Positions 1-6,959 of a stretch of 35,247 bases of DNA are shown in pieces. The stretch covers positions 1-35,247 of the forward strand of contig JAWXAX010000230.1 in assembly GCA_034439735.1 (NCBI GenBank), written 5' to 3'. A program made the position numbers and the translations under genes. How positions within the stretch are numbered: position 1 is the stretch's first letter; each line of letters begins with the position of its first letter. The notes under the pieces were generated by a model. It saw only the letters and a program-made list of their open reading frames with translations. It made no database searches and was not told the origin of the DNA. The stretch is from Rhodothermales bacterium. Lineage in GTDB: Bacteria; Bacteroidota; Rhodothermia; Rhodothermales; JAHQVL01.

Positions 1-288
1 CACCATGTCCGAGTCCACAAAGAGGGACCGCTCGAACGGCATGAACAGGTGCAGCTGGTGCTTGAATCCGATGATCGAGCGGTTCCCCTCCGGCAGCTCG
101 CCAATGTGGTCGAACAGCGTATCCAGCCCGTAGTGTTGAAGGACCTCGACATGATCCGGCGGGCAATACAGCGCAACCGGCCGACTCGTGTCGTGTCGTC
201 GCAGGGTCAATACGGAGGCGACCGCATCGCGAACGTATCGGTCCGGTCCATACGTGTGGTAAACGTATCCTTCTTCGAACGTGGACAT
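1..288 (-). CDS. Glycosyltransferase-like protein, N-terminal part (runs off left edge)
   Basis: Reading the minus strand from an ATG at 288 gives 96 open codons to the window edge, so only the N-terminal part is present. The peptide begins MSTFEEGYVYHTYGPDRYV and reaches FVDSDMV at about residues 90-96. A hydrophobic strand followed by Asp-Ser-Asp is the DxD-type metal and nucleotide-sugar site of GT-A fold glycosyltransferases, and the pattern of a short beta strand, a stretch like RPVALYCPP, then the DxD fits the GT8-like group. An in-frame TAG at 301-303 limits the start to ATG 288 or TTG 300; there is no strong ribosome site. It lies 97 bp downstream of the mlaC-like gene on the same strand and may be cotranscribed. 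The acceptor and sugar cannot be told from this fragment. Confidence 0.62.
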   Translation of the reverse strand, partial: MSTFEEGYVYHTYGPDRYVRDAVASVLTLRRHDTSRPVALYCPPDHVEVLQHYGLDTLFDHIGELPEGNRSIIGFKHQLHLFMPFERSLFVDSDMV

Positions 289-385
289 CTGAATCTTCAA
301 CTAGGGCAGCTGACTAGAAGGAAACCACACGTACGCACCGCCCCTGCCGAGGTTCTCCCCCGGCTCGGGACTAGATCGTGGTCTC

Positions 386-982
386 TCAGCCTGTAGCACT
401 CATTTTATCCAGCTTCTTCTGCAAGCTAGCCAACAAGGCGTCGAACCCGCGTTTACGCACATACGTCTGGAACGAGCGGGCATATCCTTCCGTCGTGCTC
501 ACACCGTCCAGGATGATGTCGTCGACACGCCATTCGTCGTTGCGGAAGCCCAACGCGTACGCCACCTGCATGGGCTTTTCTTTATAGAGGGTCGAGGTTT
601 CAACGTGGGCGCTGTCGCTGTCGATCGATATCTTCCCGACGGTCATTTTTAATCGGTAAATCGAGAGATCGGCGAGCGATTGGCCTTTGACAATTTCGCT
701 AAAAACATTGACAAATTCCGTGCGCTGCTCGGGCGTCAGCGGGTCCCACTGAGGACCAAGCGCTGTCCGTGCCATACGCTCGAAGTCGATCTGGCCGTTG
801 ATGAGCTGCTTGAGATCGTCGCTCTCGGCCTCCGTCAATTCGGCTTTGTCGCCAAGCATGGCTTTGATCTCGCGATCCCGATCGAGGAGCAATTTACGGA
901 CGACATCTTCCTGCGCGAACGCCCTCAGCGGCGAGGCGATGAGCAGAAAAAAAGCAAGGGCAGTGTATAGGATGGTAGACAT
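386..982 (-). CDS. mlaC: MlaC/Ttg2D-family periplasmic phospholipid-binding protein
   Basis: The 198-residue protein has a clear signal peptide (hydrophobic residues 8-19, likely cleaved after A23 in AFA-Q). The mature part has the layout of the MlaC / toluene-tolerance Ttg2D family: a helical N-terminal half with INGQIDFERMARTALG, then an alpha+beta half containing VETSTLYKEKPMQVAYALG and WRVDDIILDGVS. Family members carry phospholipids through the periplasm between an outer-membrane complex and the inner-membrane MlaFEDB transporter. Length is normal (about 200). It sits 82 bp downstream of a TolC-family gene on the same strand, probably in one operon. No MlaE permease, MlaF ATPase or MCE-domain MlaD gene lies in this window, so its partner is elsewhere or differs. 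The gene symbol reflects family, not proven orthology. Confidence 0.85.
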   Translation of the reverse strand: MSTILYTALAFFLLIASPLRAFAQEDVVRKLLLDRDREIKAMLGDKAELTEAESDDLKQLINGQIDFERMARTALGPQWDPLTPEQRTEFVNVFSEIVKGQSLADLSIYRLKMTVGKISIDSDSAHVETSTLYKEKPMQVAYALGFRNDEWRVDDIILDGVSTTEGYARSFQTYVRKRGFDALLASLQKKLDKMSATG

Positions 983-1064
983 TGTATTGAGCGATAGGGC
1001 TGGTGAGGGTTTCTGATGCGGGGAAACGGGCGATTCTCGTCGATTTCCCGCTGGATACCCTCAT

Positions 1065-2489
1065 TTAGTCAACGAGTGTGCCACCATCCGCCTGCGTGAG
1101 GAGCATGCCGGCCGCGTGGAGCAGGCGGAGCACCGCGACATTGTATCGCTGCACGGTCTCGTAATACTGAGCCTCGATCTGTAATTCGGCTTGAACGGCC
1201 TTGACGAGGTTTTCCGTGTCGCCAAGGTCGAGGTCGAAGCTCACCAACTCCGCCTGCAGCCAGTTTTTGGCGATGCTCAGACTTTGCGTCTGCGCATCGA
1301 GCGCGGCGCGGGCGATCACTAGATTGCGGTAGGCTTCTTCTACCTGGAACAACACGAGTTGCTCCAACCCTTCCTGCTGGTAACGAACCTGATTCCGTTC
1401 GGCCTCGGCCTGTTCGACGCGCGCGTGAGTCTGGAAAACGTTTAGATTCTGGCGCAGCCCCAGGCCGGCCCGCACGGATCGCCCCCGGAAGGGGTCGCCC
1501 ACATACGGCGTCGGCTGGCGGAAACGGCCCTCTGCGCCCGAGAGGTTGGTCGATAGGCCGGCGAAGAGCTTGGGATAATAGTGCGACCTCGCCACGCCCA
1601 CCAGCGCCTCGCGGGCCGCCAGCCCGGCGCGGGCCTTCGCCATTTCGGGTCGGTGCGCAAACGCCTGATCGAAGTACACCGCCAGTTCTTCCGGTGCGTA
1701 ATCGATGGGATCGAGCACGGTGGTGTCGGGCAGGACGACGGTGCCATCGGGGAGGAATAGCTGCCGTTTAAGCGCCGTGCGGGCGGTCTCCCGTCGCTGA
1801 GTGACTTCCACCACTCGCCGCATGAACTCCTGCTCGGTGAGCTCTACCTGGAAGAGATCCGCGTCATCAACATCCTCGGCCCCTTCGTCCAGCAGCCGGC
1901 GGATCTCGCGCTTCGCCTGTTCGACGATAGCACCGGCGCGATCCGTGAGTCGGTATAATTCATCCGTCAGCAGCAGACTGTAATAGAGCTCGCCCGTCCG
2001 CAATGCCACCTCCGAGCGGCGGATGTCCACCGATGCCTCTTCGACGGCGATACCGTGACGCGCCGCGTTGATGTTGCCGCTCAACTCGCCCCAGGTGTAC
2101 AGGGGCTGGAGGACTTCGGCTTGGATCTGGTAGTAGGGGCTCAGATTGCTCCAGTCGTTCCGAACATCCGGGTTGAGGTATAACGCGTCGGTAGGGGTGT
2201 CGCCGATGCCTTTGAGGCCGGGCGCGAGAGAATGGCCGGTCGTCAGGCGGAAGTCGGTCAGGAATCGACTGGCCCGCGCCAGATCGTAGCGGGCTTCGGC
2301 AAAATCGCGCTGGGAAGCCACGTCTCCAATCTCCGGGCTGGCTGCCAGGGCGCGAAGGATAGCTTCGGTGACTGATACGCTGAGCGTGTCTCCGGCCGGC
2401 TGCCGCGCCCCAGCGCCGGCGGGCGTCATCGCCAGGAAGACGGCGACGGCCAGCGAGCAAATCAGGGGGCGAAGAACACGATTCAGCAT
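1065..2489 (-). CDS. TolC-family outer-membrane efflux/export protein
   Basis: The protein of about 474 residues has a signal peptide (hydrophobic segment near residues 9-23, cleavage near AGA-R) followed by the long alternating alpha-helical segments typical of TolC/OEP outer-membrane channels: LSVSVTEAILRALAASPEIG near the N-terminus, a FLPDGTVVLPDTT turn, RPEMAKARAGLAAREALVGV at the start of the second repeat, and YYPKLFAGLSTNLSG. These trimeric channels span the outer membrane and periplasm and pair with RND, ABC or MFS export pumps. ATG 2489 is preferred because the signal peptide follows directly; a TTG at 2501 would add four residues. It is the first gene of a minus-strand run with the mlaC-like gene. 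No inner-membrane pump or adaptor gene is adjacent, so the substrate is unknown. Confidence 0.87.
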   Translation of the reverse strand: MLNRVLRPLICSLAVAVFLAMTPAGAGARQPAGDTLSVSVTEAILRALAASPEIGDVASQRDFAEARYDLARASRFLTDFRLTTGHSLAPGLKGIGDTPTDALYLNPDVRNDWSNLSPYYQIQAEVLQPLYTWGELSGNINAARHGIAVEEASVDIRRSEVALRTGELYYSLLLTDELYRLTDRAGAIVEQAKREIRRLLDEGAEDVDDADLFQVELTEQEFMRRVVEVTQRRETARTALKRQLFLPDGTVVLPDTTVLDPIDYAPEELAVYFDQAFAHRPEMAKARAGLAAREALVGVARSHYYPKLFAGLSTNLSGAEGRFRQPTPYVGDPFRGRSVRAGLGLRQNLNVFQTHARVEQAEAERNQVRYQQEGLEQLVLFQVEEAYRNLVIARAALDAQTQSLSIAKNWLQAELVSFDLDLGDTENLVKAVQAELQIEAQYYETVQRYNVAVLRLLHAAGMLLTQADGGTLVD

Positions 2490-2690
2490 AACAGGGAGCA
2501 AAAAGATGAACGGTGGCCGTAGCTGTAACCTGAGCCATGGACCGGGGCCTGCCCGTCACAAACGATACGCCCGACCTCTACACTACACGGCCACAGGGTC
2601 GATTATGGCACGGCGGCTCAGGATCGGAGCCGCCTCCGATGGGTTCAAGGTAACGCGCGGGTAAACAAAAAGACCATCTGGCCCATCGCT

Positions 2691-2984
2691 ATGTCATCCA
2701 GTCATCGTCCACAACGACTCGGGGAAGTGCTCGGCGCTTTGATCGAAAGGCTCGGGATCGAGCATAAGCTGGACGATGCGCGCATTGTCGATGCCTGGCG
2801 CGAAATCGCCGGCGCGCCCATAGATGCCGTAACAGGCCGGGTCTGGGTAAATAAAGGGATTCTGTACGTCACCGTCACATCCGCCCCGTGGCGGCAAGAG
2901 CTCTTTCTGCATCGAAATGCATGGCGGCGGCGGCTTAACGACCGGCTCGGCACCGCACTCGTCCAAGAGATCGTCTTCCGATAA
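2691..2984 (+). CDS. DUF721 / DciA-like protein
   Basis: This 97-residue protein matches the DUF721 (DciA-like) pattern: an N-terminal helix LGEVLGALIERLGIEHKL, then VDAWREIAGAPI, followed by a strand-rich part with GILYVTVTSAPWRQELFLHR and a final helix. In bacteria without DnaC or DnaI, DciA helps load the replicative helicase DnaB; short DUF721 proteins are widespread in Bacteroidota-like genomes, where the role is less tested. The start ATG 2691 is the only one that keeps the conserved helix. It is a single plus-strand gene, divergent from the TolC gene (about 200 bp apart) and only 14 bp from the convergent fabF stop. No other replication gene is next to it. Confidence 0.8.
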   Translation: MSSSHRPQRLGEVLGALIERLGIEHKLDDARIVDAWREIAGAPIDAVTGRVWVNKGILYVTVTSAPWRQELFLHRNAWRRRLNDRLGTALVQEIVFR

Positions 2985-2998
2985 CGTTAACCGTTGAA

Positions 2999-4261
2999 TC
3001 AGGCCTCGGCGTATTTCTTGAAGACAACCGACGTATTGTGCCCTCCAAAGCCGAAGGCATTGCTGACGGCGTACTGAACGGTGCGGCGGTGCGGCGTATT
3101 AAACGTGTAGTTGAGCCGGCAGGACTCGTCCTTCTCCTTGAAGTTGATGGTGGGGGGAATGATATCGTATTTCGTGGCCAGGATGGAGGCGATGGCCTCG
3201 ACGGCGCCGGCGGCGCCGAGGAGGTGCCCCGTCATGCTCTTTGTGGAGGAGACGTTCAGGCGGTAGGCATGTTCTCCGAAGACCTGTTCGATGGCTTTCG
3301 ACTCGGCGACGTCGCCCAACGGGGTGGAGGTGCCATGCATGTTGATATAATCAACGTCCGTCGGCTTGATGCCGGCGTCGCGGAGGGCCATGAGCATCGC
3401 GAGCCGCGCGCCGTTGCCCTCGGGGTCCGGCGCCGTCAGATGGTACGCATCGCCCGAAAGCCCGATGCCGACGATCTCGGCATAGATACGCGCGCCGCGT
3501 TGGAGAGCGAAGTCCAGTTCCTCGAGGTACAGGGCGCCAGCGCCCTCGCCGAGCACGAACCCGTCGCGCGTGGCGTCGAACGGGCGGCTGGCGGTTTCCG
3601 GCGTGTCGTTGCGGGTCGAGAGCGCCTTCAGGGCGCAGAAGCCCCCGATGCCCAGCGGATTCACGGCGGCCTCGCTGCCGCCGCACACGGCGGCGTGGAT
3701 CAGGCCTCGCTGAATCATCACGAAGGCGTCGCCGATGTTGTTGTTGCCGGTGGCGCAGGCGGAGACGATGGCGTAGTTCGGGCCCCGGAAACCGTGCTTC
3801 ATCGAGATATGCCCCGCCGCGATATCCGGGATAAGCATCGGGATGAAGAACGGGGAGATCCGGTTGGGCCCTTGTGTCAGGTAGATTTCCGTCTGCTCCT
3901 GGAACGTCTGCAGGCCGCCGATGCCGCTGCCGAAGATGACGGCCGTGCCGTCGCGATCATCGGTAGATAACGCCGCCGAGTCGATGCCGGCGTCCTTGAT
4001 GGCCTGGTCGGCCGCGACGATCGCCAACTGGGTGAACCGGTCGGCCCGGCGCGTTGCTTTTTTGTCCATGAACGCCAGGACGTCGAAGCCCTTGAGTTCA
4101 CAGGCAAAACGGGTAGGATAGTCGGAAGCGTCAAACGCGGTGATCGGGCCGGCGCCGCTCTTCCCCTCCATCATGCCCTGCCAGAATGTCTCGACATCGA
4201 GACCGATCGGCGTGAGGGCGCCCATGCCAGTGATGACGACCCTGCGCATTTCGTTTATCAT
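2999..4261 (-). CDS. fabF: Beta-ketoacyl-ACP synthase II
   Basis: Condensing enzyme of type II fatty acid synthesis, adding malonyl-ACP to acyl-ACP in the cytoplasm. The protein starts RRVVITGMGALTPIGLD and has the full thiolase-fold active site: nucleophile C169 in SACATGNNN, H309 in NMHGTSTPLGD and H346 in STKSMTGHLLGAAG, ending with the glycine-rich AFGFGGHNTS. At 420 residues it is close to the usual 410-415. A TTG at 4351 would extend the frame by 30 residues, but that stretch encodes a terminator hairpin and has no family similarity, so ATG 4261 is chosen; ATG 4249 is also possible. It follows acpP, the classic acpP-fabF order, but rnc, often the next gene, is about 23 kb away. Confidence 0.95.
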   Translation of the reverse strand: MINEMRRVVITGMGALTPIGLDVETFWQGMMEGKSGAGPITAFDASDYPTRFACELKGFDVLAFMDKKATRRADRFTQLAIVAADQAIKDAGIDSAALSTDDRDGTAVIFGSGIGGLQTFQEQTEIYLTQGPNRISPFFIPMLIPDIAAGHISMKHGFRGPNYAIVSACATGNNNIGDAFVMIQRGLIHAAVCGGSEAAVNPLGIGGFCALKALSTRNDTPETASRPFDATRDGFVLGEGAGALYLEELDFALQRGARIYAEIVGIGLSGDAYHLTAPDPEGNGARLAMLMALRDAGIKPTDVDYINMHGTSTPLGDVAESKAIEQVFGEHAYRLNVSSTKSMTGHLLGAAGAVEAIASILATKYDIIPPTINFKEKDESCRLNYTFNTPHRRTVQYAVSNAFGFGGHNTSVVFKKYAEA

Positions 4262-4293
4262 AACACACCCGTCGGGTTCTGGTCCATGCCGAC

Positions 4294-4340
4294 AAAAATG
4301 CCCGGCGCGCTGCTCTTCGGGTGGGAGCGGCGCGCCGGGC
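4294..4340 (-). terminator. Intrinsic terminator between acpP and fabF
   Basis: The arms GCCCGGCGCGC (4300-4310) and GCGCGCCGGGC (4330-4340) form a perfect 11-bp GC stem with a 19-nt loop. Read on the minus strand it is followed by ATTTTTG (4294-4299). It lies downstream of acpP and upstream of the fabF start, so it should stop a fraction of transcripts between the two genes. Partial read-through would give more acyl carrier protein than FabF (inference). Confidence 0.75.
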
Positions 4341-4352
4341 CAGGATACCAAT

Positions 4353-4589
4353 TCAGCTCGTTTTTTCTTTCAGATAGGCAACGGCATGGCCCACCGTGGA
4401 GATCTTCTCGGCGTCTTCGTCGGGAATTGTCACGTCAAACTCCTTCTCGAACTCCATGATGAGCTCAACGGTGTCGAGTGAGTCGGCGCCCAGGTCGTTG
4501 ATGAAGTTGGACTCGATGGTGATGTTGTCTTCCTCGACGCCAAGTTTGTCGGCAACGATGGCGAAGACTTTAGATTGGATCTCGGACAT
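4353..4589 (-). CDS. acpP: Acyl carrier protein
   Basis: A 78-residue acidic helical protein that carries acyl chains on a phosphopantetheine arm during fatty acid synthesis. The attachment site is S37 in [10 protein letters not shown], preceded by the conserved [11 protein letters not shown] segment, and the helix III region reads [19 protein letters not shown]. Length and sequence are standard. It is followed by a strong terminator and then fabF, and preceded by a TetR-like gene 168 bp upstream on the same strand. No obvious Shine-Dalgarno sequence is seen before ATG 4589, which suggests SD-independent initiation. Confidence 0.96.
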   Translation of the reverse strand: MSEIQSKVFAIVADKLGVEEDNITIESNFINDLGADSLDTVELIMEFEKEFDVTIPDEDAEKISTVGHAVAYLKEKTS

Positions 4590-4757
4590 AACAGGCGTTC
4601 TTGCTGATGGTATGGTGGGTGTGTGCCGGGTCGCATTCGCGAGCGCGCCAAATTAAACCAGGGCGCCGGTAGAAGCAATGCTGGGGCAAACAGCCGTGCA
4701 AACAGGCGGCTTTAATCACCTGCGACGAACGTTTGTTTCGCCCCGGGCCAGGGCCCC

Positions 4758-5348
4758 TCACGCGCACATATTCATCATAGCCATCCGTCGGAGATGCTGG
4801 AGCGCCGAACGGAGGTAGGTGGTTGTCTGGTAGACGCGGCTCAGTCGGAAGGCCCCTTCCAACGTACAAACGATGTGCGAGGCAAACGCAGGAGGCTCGA
4901 TCGTGCGCACGAAGTCGCCCAGCAACTGGCCGCGGCGGAGGACGTGTTCGATGGCGAGCTGAACACCCATCAGCTCCCGACGCGCCTGGGCTTTGATGTC
5001 CGGATCGATGCCCTCTTCGCTGAGAGCGTTAAACAATGCGCACCCGCCTTTAAACGGGGGATGGGAAAAAAGATACTCGAAGCCGTCAAAGATGGCCGCA
5101 AGTTGGTCGGGCGCGCTGGCGTGCGCCGCGATCACCCGGTGGAGATGGGCGACGGACTGGCCGGCGGCGTACGCAAAGGCGGCCTTCGCAAACTGCTGGG
5201 GATTTTCAAACGCCCAGCTCCGCTCGGTCTCGGTGTCCACACACGCACGCCACACATCAGTAAAATACCGATCGCTGTAGCCAATGTGGTTAAATAGCTG
5301 TGCCGCCTCCTGAAGTACCGGCTTTTTGATGACGCCTTCTGTACGCAT
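4758..5348 (-). CDS. TetR-family-like regulator with divergent DNA-reading helix
   Basis: The 196-residue protein has a TetR-like N-terminus (VLQEAAQLFNHIGYSDRYFTDVW, residues 11-33) and a TetR C-terminal ligand domain with the familiar KGGCALFNALSEEGIDPDIK segment (compare GCPxxNxxxE in AcrR/AcuR-type proteins). The recognition helix is odd. Where TetR proteins have AGVSKGTLYxYF, this one has CVDTETERSWAF (residues 36-47) in the same spacing, acidic and without the Ser-Lys-Gly-x-Leu-Tyr residues. It may read DNA differently or act without DNA binding. Start ATG 5348 follows an AT-rich GAATTATATCG stretch. It lies upstream of acpP on the same strand and next to the long metK leader; its target is unknown. 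Confidence 0.65.
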   Translation of the reverse strand: MRTEGVIKKPVLQEAAQLFNHIGYSDRYFTDVWRACVDTETERSWAFENPQQFAKAAFAYAAGQSVAHLHRVIAAHASAPDQLAAIFDGFEYLFSHPPFKGGCALFNALSEEGIDPDIKAQARRELMGVQLAIEHVLRRGQLLGDFVRTIEPPAFASHIVCTLEGAFRLSRVYQTTTYLRSALQHLRRMAMMNMCA

Positions 5349-5789
5349 ACGATATAATTCTACTCAGCCTATACCCCTCAGGGAAAAGCCGAAACCGTTC
5401 GCAATGTTCTGTGTCCCAGTAGCCCTCAACACGAATCCTCGACACGGAAAGCACCAAAGAAAAGCGCTTCCATGGCGATTGTCAACTGCCTGTGGGCCGG
5501 CGAGGCGTAATTCATAGTTCGCCGTTGATCACCGTCTTCTAGCCATATGTATGCCGTTTTGGTTCCACGCCGGCACGCGCTTTTTCCAGCACGTGTGCCT
5601 CTCTCGCCCGTACTGCTTTGGGTGGCTTATGCGGCGTCGAATTCGTATTCCCGATCGAATCATTGTTCCCGCTGTGTCGTGCAATGTCGCCATCGCCTGG
5701 TTGCCGCCGAGCGCAACGATCGAGCCTCGCTCTTTTTTTACCTTCACGATTTTTAACTCCCCCTCTTTAACTCCAAGTTTCAGTTAAGC
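5349..5789. other. 441-bp non-coding leader of metK
   Basis: No convincing gene is present; short open frames on both strands lack family features. On the plus strand it carries a terminator-like hairpin close to metK (see 5709-5739) and is unusually long for a leader. I could not match it to the SAM-I, SAM-II or SAH riboswitch core motifs by eye. Confidence 0.5.
5709..5739 (+). promoter_or_regulatory. Candidate attenuator hairpin upstream of metK
   Basis: GAGCG (5709-5713) can pair with CGCTC (5728-5732), followed directly by seven T (5733-5739), 50 bp before the metK ATG. An alternative stem GTTGC (5700-5704) with GCAAC (5713-5717) overlaps the 5' arm and would compete with it. This resembles a terminator/antiterminator switch, but the stems are only 5 bp, so the evidence is weak. 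Confidence 0.35.
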
Positions 5790-6959
5790 ATGGCTTATCT
5801 CTTTACATCCGAATCCGTATCCGAAGGGCATCCGGATAAAGTTGCCGATCAGATCTCCGACGCCATTCTTGATGCGTTGCTCGAGCAAGATTCCCGCAGC
5901 CGCGTCGCCGTGGAAACCCTGGTCACGACCGGGCTCGTCATGTTATCCGGAGAAGTGACCACCAGCGCGTATATCGATGTGCAGCAGATTGCGCGGGACG
6001 TGATTCGGGAAATCGGGTATGTCGACCCCCGGCTTCGCTTCGACGCGGAATCCTGCGCGGTGCTGAGCAGTATCCACGAGCAGAGCCCGGACATCAGCCA
6101 GGGGGTCACCGAAGGCGCCGGCCTGTATGCCGAGCAGGGCGCGGGCGACCAGGGCATGATGTTTGGTTACGCCTCTTGTGAGACGGAGGAACTGATGCCG
6201 ATGACGCTCGTCTTCTCCCACGGCCTGGTCCGCGAACTGGCGAACATTCGTAAGCACACGAACCTGATGCCGTACCTTCGCCCGGATGCCAAGAGCCAGG
6301 TCACGATCGAGTACGAGGATGACCGCCGCACCCCGCGCCGAGTCCATACCGTGGTGGTCTCAACACAGCACGATGAGGAGGTTTCACAGAAGCGGATCTA
6401 CGAAGATGTGCGCGAAATCCTGCTACCTCGTGTTATCTCGGCGGATTTGATCGATAAAGATCTCATCCTGCACGTCAACCCGACGGGGCGCTTCGTCATC
6501 GGCGGCCCCCACGGTGACACGGGGCTTACGGGCCGCAAGATCATCGTCGATACCTATGGCGGTCGTGGCGCCCATGGTGGTGGTGCGTTTAGCGGCAAAG
6601 ACCCTTCGAAGGTCGACCGCTCGGCCGCTTATGCGGCGCGGCACGTGGCCAAAAACCTGGTCGCCGCCGGCCTGGCCGAGGAAGTCCTCGTCCAGATCGC
6701 CTACGCCATCGGCGTGGCCTCTCCCGTGTCGATCGACGTCAGCACCTATGGCACGGGAGTTGTTGACGACAAGCAGCTGGTGCAACTCGTCCGCGAGACG
6801 TTCGATCTGCGCCCGACCTCCATCATTCGTCAGCTAGACCTGCTTAGGCCGAAATATCGTCAGACGGCGGCGTACGGTCACTTCGGTCGCTCAGAATTCT
6901 CATGGGAAGCGTTGGATCGCGTCGATACCCTGAAGCGCGGAGCCGCGCAGTTGGCTTGA
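5790..6959 (+). CDS. metK: S-adenosylmethionine synthetase
   Basis: Makes S-adenosylmethionine from methionine and ATP in the cytoplasm. All signatures are present: the N-terminal [13 protein letters not shown] (GHPDK at 13-17, ATP and metal binding), [11 protein letters not shown] (117-127), and the P-loop-like [16 protein letters not shown] near residues 260-275. The length of 389 is standard for bacterial MetK. Start ATG 5790 is clear from the family N-terminus [10 protein letters not shown]. The next gene, a secreted protease, overlaps its 3' end if the ATG at 6902 is used. With ahcY about 4.3 kb downstream it forms part of the SAM cycle. The long upstream leader suggests regulated expression. 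Confidence 0.97.
   Translation: MAYLFTSESVSEGHPDKVADQISDAILDALLEQDSRSRVAVETLVTTGLVMLSGEVTTSAYIDVQQIARDVIREIGYVDPRLRFDAESCAVLSSIHEQSPDISQGVTEGAGLYAEQGAGDQGMMFGYASCETEELMPMTLVFSHGLVRELANIRKHTNLMPYLRPDAKSQVTIEYEDDRRTPRRVHTVVVSTQHDEEVSQKRIYEDVREILLPRVISADLIDKDLILHVNPTGRFVIGGPHGDTGLTGRKIIVDTYGGRGAHGGGAFSGKDPSKVDRSAAYAARHVAKNLVAAGLAEEVLVQIAYAIGVASPVSIDVSTYGTGVVDDKQLVQLVRETFDLRPTSIIRQLDLLRPKYRQTAAYGHFGRSEFSWEALDRVDTLKRGAAQLA

Noticed and set aside
49-396. 115-codon plus-strand frame at the left end
   Set aside because: It is antisense to the glycosyltransferase-like gene, which has a sensible GT-A pattern; the plus frame does not.
4262-4351. Thirty-residue N-terminal extension of FabF from TTG 4351
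   Set aside because: The stretch encodes the acpP terminator hairpin and does not resemble any FabF N-terminus.
5529-5787. Short frames in the metK leader on both strands
   Set aside because: 60-78 codon frames with no ribosome site, no family likeness and unusual composition; treated as non-coding leader.
5349-5789. SAM-I, SAM-II or SAH riboswitch before metK
   Set aside because: No recognisable conserved core in the sequence; kept only as a possible unknown leader RNA.
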